Under the pieces are notes generated by a model. It saw only the letters and a list, made by a program, of their open reading frames with translations, ran no database searches and was not told the origin of the DNA. A program made the translations under genes and the position numbers. This document shows, piece after piece, positions 1-7,106 of a DNA stretch of 12,146 nt (the stretch's first letter is position 1; every line of letters starts with the position of its first letter). Origin of the DNA: Pseudomonadota bacterium (GTDB lineage Bacteria > Pseudomonadota > Gammaproteobacteria > Steroidobacterales > Steroidobacteraceae); NCBI GenBank assembly GCA_021820785.1, contig JAKADE010000048.1, positions 1 to 12,146 on the forward strand, written 5' to 3'.

Positions 1-75
1 CAGCCCGACGGCACGGTGCTCGTGCCGGCGGCGCTGCGCGCCTACCTCGGCGGGCGGGAGCGGCTCGGGGCTTGA
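1..75 (+). CDS. serS: Seryl-tRNA synthetase, C-terminal end (5' truncated by window)
   Basis: Only the last 24 codons and the TGA stop are present. The translation includes GTVLVPAALRAYLGG, which matches the characteristic class II SerRS C-terminus of the form D-G-x-(V/I)-x-V-P-x-x-L-R-P-Y-(M/L)-x-G. In full, the enzyme charges tRNA-Ser (and tRNA-Sec) with serine in the cytoplasm. Nothing of the catalytic domain is visible, so the call rests on this short tail alone. The permease gene starts 57 bp further on, so co-transcription with it is possible. A tRNA-Ser gene lies about 4.7 kb downstream; I treat that as coincidence unless the order proves conserved. Confidence 0.8.
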   Translation, partial: QPDGTVLVPAALRAYLGGRERLGA

Positions 76-132
76 GTGCTCGGCGCTGCGCGCCCGAGGG
101 CGCTGACAGATCGAACGACTCCGGGGGGAGAG

Positions 133-1554
133 ATGACCGCACTCAGTAAATCGCTCAAGCCGCGCCATCTGGAGATGATCTCCATCGGCGGAATCATCGG
201 GGCGGGCCTGTTCGTCGGCAGCAGTGCCTCGATCGCCGCCGTGGGTCCGGCGATCGTGCTGAGTTACCTGATCACCGGAACGCTGGTGCTGCTGGTGATG
301 CGCATGCTCGGGGAGATGTCCCTCAGCATGCCCAATGTCACCTCGTTCACCGAGTTCGCGCGTGAGGGACTCGGACCGTGGGCGGGGTTCATCGCCGGCT
401 GGCTGTACTGGTATTTCTGGATCATCGTGGTGCCGGCCGAGGCGATCGCCGGGGCCAACATCCTGCACGTGTGGATCCCGCAGATCCCGACCGGACTGCT
501 CGGCTGCGTGCTGATGGGGCTGATGACGGGCGTGAACCTGATGTCGGCGCGCTCGTACGGCGAGTTCGAGTTCTGGTTCGCCTCGATCAAGGTGGCCGCG
601 ATCGTGGTGTTCATCGCGCTCGCTGCGGCGTTCGTGTTCGGCTTCAGCGATCCGCACGGGGCGAGCCTGCGCAACCTCGTCGCCCACGGCGGGTTCATGC
701 CGCGCGGCCCGGTCTCGGTGCTGGCTGGCGCCGTGACGGTGTTCTTCTCCCTCACCGGGGCCGAGATCGTCGCGGTTGCGGCCGCGGAGTCCGCCGATCC
801 ATCGCGCGCGATCTCGCGGCTGACCAGCTCGATCATCCTGCGCATCCTGACGTTCTACGTCGGCTCGGTGTTCCTGATCATGGCGGTCGTGCCGTGGAAC
901 CGCATCCGTATCGGGCAGTCACCGTTCACGCTCGCGCTGATGCACATGCACTTCTGGTGGGCGGGCATCGCGATGGACGCGATCATCCTCACCGCAGTCC
1001 TCTCCTGCCTGAACTCCGCCTTCTACGTCTGTTCGCGCGTGCTGTTCGTGCTGGCCGAGCGCGGCGATGCGCCGCAGGGCCTGATCAAACTCAACGCGCG
1101 CCGCGTGCCGGTGCGCTCGGTGCTGCTGTGCAGCGGTGCCGGCGTGGTCGGCATTCTCGCGGCGATCAAGGCGCCGCAGAGCGTGTTCGCTTTCCTGGTC
1201 GATGCCTCGGGCGCCCTCATGGTGTTCGTCTACGGCCTGATCGCCCTGGCGCACCTGCGCATGCGCCGCCGGCGCGAGCGCGCCGGGGCGCCGGCGCCGG
1301 CGCTCACCATGTGGCTGTTTCCGTGGTCGAGCTATCTGGCGATCGCCGCGATGCTGGCCATCCTGATCGCCATGCAGTTCACGCCCGGTCTGGGCGCAGA
1401 TCTGCACGTGAGCCTGATTTCGCTCGCCGTGGTCAGCGGCGCCTACCTGGGCCTGCGGGCGTGGCGGCGCCGGCATGCCGACCCGGCGATGGACGGGCGG
1501 GGTGGGGCGCCGTCGTCCCGCCTGGGACCGGCCGACGGGCGCACCGATGCGTGA
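133..1554 (+). CDS. gabP: GabP-like amino-acid/GABA permease (APC superfamily, AAT family)
   Basis: This 473-residue inner-membrane proton symporter matches the usual 460-480 aa of the family. I chose ATG 133 because GGGGGGAG sits just before it and conserved sequence begins at once (SLKPRHLEMISIGG). The first helix carries the APC signature GGIIGAGLFVGSS. The segment AGWLYWYFWIIVVPAEA followed by ILHVWIPQIP is closer to Escherichia coli GabP, as I recall it, than to AroP, CycA or AnsP. Other family-typical stretches are YGEFEFWFASIKV, GAEIVAVAAAES, SCLNSAFYVCSR and a short C-terminal tail after the twelfth expected helix. Substrate is inferred: 4-aminobutyrate or a related amino acid. No GABA catabolic genes are visible nearby, so specificity could differ. 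The family call is firm and the symbol is moderate. Confidence 0.85.
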   Translation: MTALSKSLKPRHLEMISIGGIIGAGLFVGSSASIAAVGPAIVLSYLITGTLVLLVMRMLGEMSLSMPNVTSFTEFAREGLGPWAGFIAGWLYWYFWIIVVPAEAIAGANILHVWIPQIPTGLLGCVLMGLMTGVNLMSARSYGEFEFWFASIKVAAIVVFIALAAAFVFGFSDPHGASLRNLVAHGGFMPRGPVSVLAGAVTVFFSLTGAEIVAVAAAESADPSRAISRLTSSIILRILTFYVGSVFLIMAVVPWNRIRIGQSPFTLALMHMHFWWAGIAMDAIILTAVLSCLNSAFYVCSRVLFVLAERGDAPQGLIKLNARRVPVRSVLLCSGAGVVGILAAIKAPQSVFAFLVDASGALMVFVYGLIALAHLRMRRRRERAGAPAPALTMWLFPWSSYLAIAAMLAILIAMQFTPGLGADLHVSLISLAVVSGAYLGLRAWRRRHADPAMDGRGGAPSSRLGPADGRTDA

Positions 1555-1594
1555 GGCGGCGCCGGTCGGGCGTTGAGGAGCCGCGCCGTGTCGC

Positions 1595-1618
1595 GCCGCG
1601 CCTGACGCCTGGCGCGGC
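1595..1618 (+). terminator. GC-rich hairpin after the permease gene (possible terminator)
   Basis: A perfect 8-bp stem, GCCGCGCC (1595-1602) with GGCGCGGC (1611-1618), closes an 8-nt loop 41 bp after the permease stop. A second copy of the left arm at 1580-1587 could pair instead. No T-run follows, so this is not a classic intrinsic terminator. It may help termination or protect the 3' end of the transcript. Confidence 0.35.
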
Positions 1619-1660
1619 CGTGGATGCGCCGAGCCGAGCTTCGGGCACGGCTGGCATCGA

Positions 1661-1700
1661 TACTATCCCTGGTAGTACTCCCGGGCGTCGCCCGTAGAAT
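1661..1700 (+). promoter_or_regulatory. Candidate promoter and operator-like inverted repeat upstream of the TonB-dependent receptor
   Basis: TACTA (1661-1665) and TAGTA (1673-1677) form an inverted repeat with a 7-nt spacer. TAGAAT (1695-1700) is a 5 of 6 match to a sigma-70 -10 box, and the right arm of the repeat falls where the -35 element would lie. TACTAT at 1661-1666 is another possible -10. No good TTGACA-like -35 is present and the repeat does not resemble a Fur box, so the regulator is unknown. The leader to the GTG start would be about 90 nt. Confidence 0.25.
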
Positions 1701-1796
1701 CCCGGACACTCGCAGCGGGTCCCCGCGGTGGCCCCCGGGGGGGCCGGCCGCGCGTGCCGGGCAGCGGGTGCCGTCATTCCACACACAGAGGTCTCC

Positions 1797-3968
1797 GTGA
1801 AGTCATCGCCGCATGCGCTGGCCGCAGCACTGGCTGTAGCCTGTTCCGTCGCACAGGCGCAGTCTGCGCCGCGCGCGGCTGCCCGCGGGAGCGCGCCGCC
1901 GGCCGCGGCCCGCAGCGCGGCGGACGCTTCCGCGACGGTGCGCCAGGTGCTGATCCGGGCGCCATGGCTGTTCAACCACCGCACCCGCTATGCGCACTCC
2001 ATGCCGGAGATCTCGGGCACGCAGATCACCGTGACGCGCAAGACCACGGTCGTGCACCTGGGGGCGCTGCCGCCGATCGTCGACAACCAGCCGCGCCAGC
2101 TGTTCGATCAGATGCCCGGTCTGGTGCTCGCCGAGCAGCAGAACCCGGTGAACCTCAATCTCTCCTACCGCGGGCTCGGCAATCCGCAGGAGAGCGAGTA
2201 CATCCTGGTGATGCAGGACGGCATCCCGATGGAGATGGACTGGATCGGATATCCGACGCTCTACTACTTGCCGAACTTCCAGTCGATCGCCCAGGTGCAG
2301 ATGATCCGGGGCGGTTCGGGGTTGCTCTACGGCCCCGAACCGGAGCCGGTCATCAACTTCGTCTCGCGCCAGCCGGGGAAGAAGACCGAGGCGAGCACGG
2401 ACCAGGTCTTCGGCAGCGACGGGTTGTACTCGACCTACAGTTCCATCTCCGGTCCGGCGGGACGGTGGGATTACCTCGCGGACTTCTCGCACCGGCAGAG
2501 CCATGGCCAGCGCGCCAATGGCGATTACACCGTCAATCAAGGCGATCTCGAGCTCGGCTATCACTTCAGCCGGGGGCAGCGGCTCTCCCTTGCGGTACAT
2601 GCCTACTCGCTCCAGAGCGGCATGGCCGGACTGATGAGCGGGGCGCAGTTTCGGGCCAACGCCCGCCAGACGACCACGCCGGACGATCGGGACTGGGCGC
2701 ACCGCTACACCGCGGTGCTCACCTATCACGATCAGATCGATCCGGGCAGTCTGTTCGTGCAGAAGGTGTGGACCGGTTACCAGGACCTGGTGACCCGTGC
2801 CGATACCTATGCCGGTACCGGCACCCTGGTGGGTACGGGGGCGACGCTCGCCAGCCAGAAATTCCACTACACGGGACTCGACGGGCGTTTTCTGCACCAC
2901 TGGGGCAAGGGCAGTGCGTTCACGGTCGGTTACACCGTCTATACCTCGAACAGTCCCTACGTCGAGCTGAAGAGCCCCGATGCACTCATCGCCCCGTATG
3001 GCTCGAGCGGCTCGCTGTTCTACAACGATCAACGCCGCACGCGCTATGCGGCGATCTTCGCCGAGAACCTGTACCGCTACGGACGGTTTCACGTGGTCAC
3101 CTCGGCGCGACTCGAGCACGAGCAGCTCGACACGCACGAGACGGCTGCGCCGCACCCGAGCCTGGTCAATGCGACGTACCGGCACACCGTGCCGCTGTTC
3201 GGCATCGGCATCGGCAATGACTTCGGGCGCGGCAACGAGACGTACTTGAACGTCTCGCAGGGCTACCGGCCGGTGCGCTACCTCGATATCGCAAGTCCGT
3301 TCAGCAATTTTTCTCCGACCAATGATCCGGCGACGACGCATTACCTGACGTACGAGGCCGGCGTGCACGGCTGGCCGGTGGTCGGGTTCTACTACGATGC
3401 CAGCCTGTTTCAGATCAATGCGACCAACGAGATCGAGTCCGAGCAGCTGACGCCGACCGAGACCGTCAACGTCAACAGCGGCGACCTGCGCAGCCGCGGT
3501 TTCGAGTTCGCGAGTTCGTACGATCTGCTGCGCCTGTGGCCGGGCGAGCCGCGCTCGCGCCATCTGACGGTGTTCGCCAACCTCAGCATCCTCAATGCCG
3601 AGTTCACCTCCAGCCGCATTCCGGGGCAGACCGGCAAGGTGCCTGCCTATGCGCCGCACTACGTGCTCAAGGGCGGAGTGACGCTCGAGGGCATGCACGG
3701 CCTGAAGCTGAGCCTCATGGTGGATTCCGTCGGGGCACAGTACTTCCAGAACAGCGACACCGCGATCGGCACTACCCCGGCGCTGATTCCGGCGTACACG
3801 ATCGCGGATCTGACGGGTCAGTATGCGTGGGGGGCGCACTGGCGGCTCGAGGGCGGGGTCACGAATCTCGGCAATCACCGGTACTATTCGCGGGTGTTTC
3901 TCTTCGGCGGGCGGCTCGAGCCGGCGCTGACGCGCCAGTACTACCTGGGCGTCGCCTACCACCTGTAG
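1797..3968 (+). CDS. TonB-dependent outer-membrane receptor, FecA-like
   Basis: This is a 723-residue TonB-dependent receptor, a normal family length. I place the start at GTG 1797, after AGAGGT, because it gives a clean signal peptide (basic MK start, Ala-rich core, AQA cleavage after residue 21). Longer in-frame starts would bury that peptide. After a Pro/Ala-rich linker, the plug spans roughly residues 85-195: QLFDQMPGLVLAEQ, then NLSYRGLG, VMQDGIPMEMD, QVQMIRGGSGLLYGP and VINFVSRQP. The rest is alternating beta-barrel sequence ending YYLGVAYHL. The signal-to-plug spacer is too short for a FecA-type signalling (STN) domain, so it probably does not act through a cell-surface anti-sigma pathway. 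The plug resembles ferric-citrate and siderophore receptors, but the ligand cannot be read from sequence. There is no ABC transporter or TonB-ExbBD nearby. Confidence 0.9.
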   Translation: MKSSPHALAAALAVACSVAQAQSAPRAAARGSAPPAAARSAADASATVRQVLIRAPWLFNHRTRYAHSMPEISGTQITVTRKTTVVHLGALPPIVDNQPRQLFDQMPGLVLAEQQNPVNLNLSYRGLGNPQESEYILVMQDGIPMEMDWIGYPTLYYLPNFQSIAQVQMIRGGSGLLYGPEPEPVINFVSRQPGKKTEASTDQVFGSDGLYSTYSSISGPAGRWDYLADFSHRQSHGQRANGDYTVNQGDLELGYHFSRGQRLSLAVHAYSLQSGMAGLMSGAQFRANARQTTTPDDRDWAHRYTAVLTYHDQIDPGSLFVQKVWTGYQDLVTRADTYAGTGTLVGTGATLASQKFHYTGLDGRFLHHWGKGSAFTVGYTVYTSNSPYVELKSPDALIAPYGSSGSLFYNDQRRTRYAAIFAENLYRYGRFHVVTSARLEHEQLDTHETAAPHPSLVNATYRHTVPLFGIGIGNDFGRGNETYLNVSQGYRPVRYLDIASPFSNFSPTNDPATTHYLTYEAGVHGWPVVGFYYDASLFQINATNEIESEQLTPTETVNVNSGDLRSRGFEFASSYDLLRLWPGEPRSRHLTVFANLSILNAEFTSSRIPGQTGKVPAYAPHYVLKGGVTLEGMHGLKLSLMVDSVGAQYFQNSDTAIGTTPALIPAYTIADLTGQYAWGAHWRLEGGVTNLGNHRYYSRVFLFGGRLEPALTRQYYLGVAYHL

Positions 3969-3984
3969 GCGCGTGCGGGTGGGC

Positions 3985-3993
3985 TGCTATCAT
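3985..3993 (+). promoter_or_regulatory. Extended -10 element, likely promoter of the nitroreductase gene
   Basis: TGCTATCAT fits the extended -10 consensus TGnTATAAT with one mismatch and lies 43 bp before the nitroreductase ATG. No convincing -35 box lies 16-18 bp upstream, which an extended -10 can tolerate. It suggests that the nitroreductase gene has its own promoter just after the receptor stop at 3968. Confidence 0.35.
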
Positions 3994-4036
3994 GCGCTCC
4001 GCCCGCCGGCTGTGCGGGTGTCTCCGGAGGCCTGCG

Positions 4037-4630
4037 ATGCTCAACGGCAGCTCGATCCGCAAGAGTGCTCATCCGATTGACCGGCAGTTCCTAGACCGCT
4101 GGTCGCCGCGGGCGATGAGCGGTGAGCCCCTGTCGCGCGAGGAACTGCTCAGTCTGTTCGAAGCGGCGCGCTGGGCACCGTCCTCGGGCAACCAGCAGCC
4201 CTGGCGCATGCTGTTCGCCCGGCGCGATACGCCGCAGTGGGACACTTTCTTCGGGTTGCTGGCCGCCGGCAATCAGGCGTGGTGCGCGCGCGCCGCCGCG
4301 CTGGTGGTGTTTGTCTCCAGAACGCTCAACAGCTACACCGGCCGCACGTCGGTGACGCATTCGTATGACACGGGTGCGGCGTGGGGATACTTCGCGCTGC
4401 AGGGGTATCTGAAGGGCTACGTCGTGCACGGCATGGAGGGGTTCGACTACGAGCGCGCGCGGCAGGTGCTCGCCATTCCCGAGGAATTCAGGGTCGAGGC
4501 CATGGCGGCCGTCGGGCGCCCGGCAGCGGCCGAGGTGCTCAGCGCGCAGTTGCAGGCTCGGGAGGTGCCGAACGACCGCCGACCGCTCGAGCAGACCGTC
4601 AGCGAAGGGGCGTGGGCATTGCCCGGGTAG
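4037..4630 (+). CDS. Nitroreductase-family FMN-dependent oxidoreductase
   Basis: This is a 197-residue cytoplasmic flavoprotein, typical for the compact nitroreductase family. ATG 4037 follows GGAGG by six bases, which fixes the start. The N-terminal block SPRAMSGEPLSREELLSLFE then AARWAPSSGNQQPWR is the family hallmark; the Arg/Ser residues there contact FMN phosphate in characterised members. Later blocks are HSYDTGAAWGYFALQ, the helix lining the flavin, and VLAIPEEFRVEAMAAVGRPA, the usual (I/L)P-x-x-(F/Y)-x-x-x-A-x-x-x-(I/V)-G segment. It ends NDRRPLEQTV plus a short tail. Members reduce nitro groups, quinones or similar acceptors with NAD(P)H, usually as dimers; the natural substrate here is unknown. 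It sits 68 bp after the receptor gene with its own candidate promoter, so joint function is not implied. Confidence 0.87.
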   Translation: MLNGSSIRKSAHPIDRQFLDRWSPRAMSGEPLSREELLSLFEAARWAPSSGNQQPWRMLFARRDTPQWDTFFGLLAAGNQAWCARAAALVVFVSRTLNSYTGRTSVTHSYDTGAAWGYFALQGYLKGYVVHGMEGFDYERARQVLAIPEEFRVEAMAAVGRPAAAEVLSAQLQAREVPNDRRPLEQTVSEGAWALPG

Positions 4631-4631
4631 T

Positions 4632-4674
4632 GCCCCCGAGGAGTCTCCTGGCACACGGAGGGCCCTCGGTGGGC
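4632..4674 (+). terminator. Long GC-rich stem-loop directly after the nitroreductase stop
   Basis: GCCCCCGAGG (4632-4641) pairs with CCTCGGTGGGC (4664-4674), giving ten pairs with one bulged T. An inner stem of CTCC (4645-4648) with GGAG (4657-4660) extends it across a 2x2 internal loop. It begins one base after the stop codon. No T-tract follows, so it could be a terminator of the GC-hairpin type or a 3'-end stabiliser. Its place between this gene and the tRNA promoter supports a transcript boundary. Confidence 0.45.
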
Positions 4675-4749
4675 CTGGCAGGCCGGGCGGCGCCGGGCGC
4701 GGTCACGTCTTTGATCCCTGCCGGCGGACGAGCCGATACGGCCGTGATT

Positions 4750-4758
4750 TGCTAGGAT
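4750..4758 (+). promoter_or_regulatory. Candidate extended -10 element of the tRNA-Ser promoter
   Basis: TGCTAGGAT fits the extended -10 pattern TGnTATAAT with two mismatches and lies 23 bp before the first tRNA base, a usual tRNA leader length. I find no good -35 box at standard spacing. TTGATC at 4711-4716 is too far upstream to pair with it. Confidence 0.35.
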
Positions 4759-4781
4759 CCACTCCGCATCGAGACGCCTGC

Positions 4782-4872
<91 letters not shown>

Positions 4873-4928
4873 TCATGATGGTTCGCGCAATCCCCAGGGT
4901 CGGGCGAATACGCGAATCAATACCTCGC

Positions 4929-6209
4929 TCAGGATTGTCCTGGGCCCCGATCCGTGCGGCGCGTACCGGAGCGCTGCCATCCCTTGGCGCGACGAACGCG
5001 CCCGCGCATCTGTCCGCTCGCAGCCTTCTCGATGATCCTCAGCGCTTGAGCGAGCGCCTTGCGTTCGGGACACGACGGACAGGTGTCGAGTGTCTCCGAG
5101 AGACTGTTGCGAGCGACCTGCGCACACTGAGCGCGCAAGCCGGTCAGGTCCACATCCGCCAGTCCGGCGATTGCTTGCAGCTGCCTCAGGCCCTGCGAGT
5201 CGAGCCACTGCTCGGTGGTCGGATCGGATGCGAGGATTGGCAGAGCAGGTGTATCTCCGGGTATCCACGTCTGTGTGGGCAGCACGTCATAGACGGGAGC
5301 TAGACGAGGTTGCGCCAAGTCCTTGCCGTAGAGCAAACCGAAATTCTTCAAGTGCGCATCCCCGTTGCGCAGCACGTCATTCAATACGACCAGCGTCAGC
5401 AGTGCGCGGCGGTCTGCGGCTTGGTGCGCAGGGTCAACAAAATTCCCGATCATTCGAAACAGGTGCTCGATAGAACCACTGTACTTGCCCGTTCGTCGAA
5501 TGCCGGAGAGAGCACAGGCGTCCTCGAACCCCAGGCGACCGCCGGTATCATCAATGTCAAAGCGCTCGACGATGATCGAGGTGAGGTCCGGTGCCAGTTC
5601 GACGGATGGCACGGTGAGGTGGGCTGCCGCACATGCCTTGAGGCACGCGTACTCCACCAGGCAGGCGCCGGTGAAGTTCGCTGTGTCGAATTTAACGATG
5701 GATCCATGCCCGACAACTGTGCCCGGCCGCGTTCGGCCGTGTGGATGCACGGACATCTTCGGCATCACTCCGGCGACGCCGAACGGCTGGGGTGATTTGC
5801 GCAGAATCGTCGCGAGGCGCCGTGCTGCGCCTTCTGAGCGCGCAGCTTCGAGAATTTCTTCGTCCAATCCCTCGTCCCGTTCGAGCGGACCACCGAAGGT
5901 TACGCGGCCGAGGGTGTGCTTGCCAATCAGCCGTAGTAGCGAGAAATCGCTGTCGACATCGATGTGTTTTCCGAAGCGGTTGCGGATCGCTTCGAGGAGC
6001 ATTCCCTCAGGAAGTGAGACCTCGAACGGGGGCGGCAGCCCGTTGTAGCCTCGATACTCCTCGGGCGACTCCCCGGGTGGCATCACCAGCGATACCGCGA
6101 GCTGTGGCGGAGGTGCCGACCGATATTCGAAATCGATCAAGCCCGTCGCAATGTCCTCGCGAAGCACGCCCACGTGCTCGTGCGAGACGTAAACGTCAAG
6201 CTCGCTCAC
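4929..6209 (-). CDS. hipA: HipA-family serine/threonine kinase toxin
   Basis: This 426-residue protein is close to E. coli HipA (440 aa). Residues 1-110 form the N-terminal subdomain with PFEVSLPEGMLLEAI; the kinase core follows. Motifs in order: GVAGVMPKMSV (residues 144-154, the ligand-sensitive loop region), GSIVKFDT with the presumed ATP lysine K173, IVERFD (213-218), the catalytic loop RNGDAHLKNF with D284 and N289, and the metal-binding PVYDVLPT with D308. All core residues appear intact, so activity is plausible. Family members phosphorylate aminoacyl-tRNA synthetases (GltX in E. coli), stall translation and promote persistence; the target here is unknown. GTG 6209 overlaps the hipB 3' end by 14 bp, indicating translational coupling, and no usable ATG lies near. 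Because the N-subdomain is fused, this is not a split HipBST-type toxin. The tail is Arg-rich. Confidence 0.93.
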   Translation of the reverse strand: MSELDVYVSHEHVGVLREDIATGLIDFEYRSAPPPQLAVSLVMPPGESPEEYRGYNGLPPPFEVSLPEGMLLEAIRNRFGKHIDVDSDFSLLRLIGKHTLGRVTFGGPLERDEGLDEEILEAARSEGAARRLATILRKSPQPFGVAGVMPKMSVHPHGRTRPGTVVGHGSIVKFDTANFTGACLVEYACLKACAAAHLTVPSVELAPDLTSIIVERFDIDDTGGRLGFEDACALSGIRRTGKYSGSIEHLFRMIGNFVDPAHQAADRRALLTLVVLNDVLRNGDAHLKNFGLLYGKDLAQPRLAPVYDVLPTQTWIPGDTPALPILASDPTTEQWLDSQGLRQLQAIAGLADVDLTGLRAQCAQVARNSLSETLDTCPSCPERKALAQALRIIEKAASGQMRGRVRRAKGWQRSGTRRTDRGPGQS

Positions 6210-6678
6210 GCCGAACTTTCATGTCAAGGCGATCGCGGCGCAAACGCTCCGCGGTCATGCGCTCCTTGAGTAACGGGCGCCGGTGAGGCTGCTGCTCGAC
6301 CGTCTGTGCCCCCTCCCTGTTCGTGATGCGATTGCCACACGGTTCCACTTCATCCCGCGCAATCGACGGGACCGCAGGTTCTAGCCGGACACGCCGTCGG
6401 GTCTGCCGTTCACCCTCGGGTCTCATCAAATCCTTGCGAGGTGGACGTGCCGGAACGCTCAGGTGCGCAAAGTCGAGCGCCAGCACGCCCATCATTGCGG
6501 CCAGGCTTTGCGAAGACACTCCGCGACCCGCTTCGGCGGCAATGACCGTCGGGCGCGATACCGAGGCTGCCTGGGCCAGTTCAGCCTGCTTCAACCCACG
6601 CCGCCGACGCTCGGCACGTAGCCGCATGCCGAGCTCCTGCAGTATGCGTAGCGATTGGGTTTCAACGCGCAGAATCAT
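6196..6678 (-). CDS. hipB: HipB-like XRE-family antitoxin/repressor with long Arg-rich tail
   Basis: This 160-residue protein is encoded just before hipA and overlaps it. I prefer ATG 6678, preceded by AGGG four bases away and giving MILRVETQSLRILQELG; an upstream ATG at 6735 adds 19 unconserved-looking residues. Residues 17-70 are an XRE/Cro-type helix-turn-helix: GMRLRAERRRRGLKQAEL, then QAASVSRPTVIAAEAGRGVS with the recognition helix SRPTVIAAE. By family precedent it neutralises HipA and represses its own operon as a dimer. From about residue 76 to 160 the sequence is highly charged and low in hydrophobics, including RQTRRRVRLEP and ERLRRDRLDMKVRRERA. Classical HipB is about 88 aa, so this tail nearly doubles it. 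Codon use looks steady through the tail, arguing against a simple frameshift. No clear operator palindrome was found. Confidence 0.82.
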   Translation of the reverse strand: MILRVETQSLRILQELGMRLRAERRRRGLKQAELAQAASVSRPTVIAAEAGRGVSSQSLAAMMGVLALDFAHLSVPARPPRKDLMRPEGERQTRRRVRLEPAVPSIARDEVEPCGNRITNREGAQTVEQQPHRRPLLKERMTAERLRRDRLDMKVRRERA

Positions 6679-7106
6679 TGAACCCTGAAATCTCCGGCCG
6701 CCGACGGACCGGTGTGTTCTGACGGCTCGACTCATGAGGTGCCAAGCTCGCAGAAATATCAAAAAAAATTAACATTTGAGCACTCGGATTGGAGTGTCGG
6801 ACGCCAGGAGCGCCTCTGAGCGCATGGGTAAATCGGCACGTGGTCCGACGTTTGGAACATCGAGTGGGCCTGGGGCCGAATGGATTCGCATGATGTGCTG
6901 ACTGGACAGCCAGTCACTGGCGCCGGTGATTACACACGCAGTGCTCACCAGCGGTGCGAAACGCCGTGATTTACGCCACGTGTTGCGGATACCCACTCTG
7001 CCAGATTTACGATGAACGCGTGGGCAGGGCCGGCAGTGGCGGTTGCGCCGCGGGGCGAGCGCTGTTTCGGGTCTCTGGCGCCGATCGCGCGGCGTCAGCC
7101 GGTCAT
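6679..7106. other. 428-bp stretch with no supported gene; local AT-rich tract
   Basis: This lies between the vapC relic and hipB and must contain the hipB promoter and leader on the minus strand. A clearly AT-rich tract near 6755-6778, with eight consecutive A residues, stands out from the GC-rich surroundings. A 5-bp inverted repeat, CACTC/GAGTG, is at 6781-6796. An open frame of 75 codons (6769-6996, minus, GTG start) resembles no family I know, lacks a ribosome-binding site and has mixed third-position composition. I do not call it a gene. I found no convincing -35/-10 pair. This may be decayed accessory DNA. Confidence 0.5.

Noticed and set aside
378..1697. A 439-codon frame overlapping the permease in another phase
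   Set aside because: It is Arg/Gly/Ala-rich, low-complexity translation lacking hydrophobic or domain structure. The permease frame is the real gene.
1803..3962. A 719-codon open frame antisense to the TonB-dependent receptor
   Set aside because: It is Arg/Val/Glu-rich with no recognisable domain and mirrors the GC-rich codon pattern of the clear receptor gene. Long antisense frames are expected at this base composition.
6755..6800. The A-rich/T-rich tract near hipB as an intrinsic terminator
   Set aside because: The nearby 5-bp stem CACTC/GAGTG is about 15 nt away from the T-run on the minus strand, and no stable hairpin abuts it.
6769..6996. A 75-codon minus-strand frame between hipB and the vapC relic
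   Set aside because: It has a GTG start without a ribosome-binding site, mixed third-position composition and no resemblance to known families. It is recorded only as part of the gene-free gap.
6985..7040. An imperfect inverted repeat, CCACTCTGCC with GGCAGTGG
   Set aside because: The arms need a two-base bulge and the spacing is loose. It is within what chance gives in GC-rich DNA.
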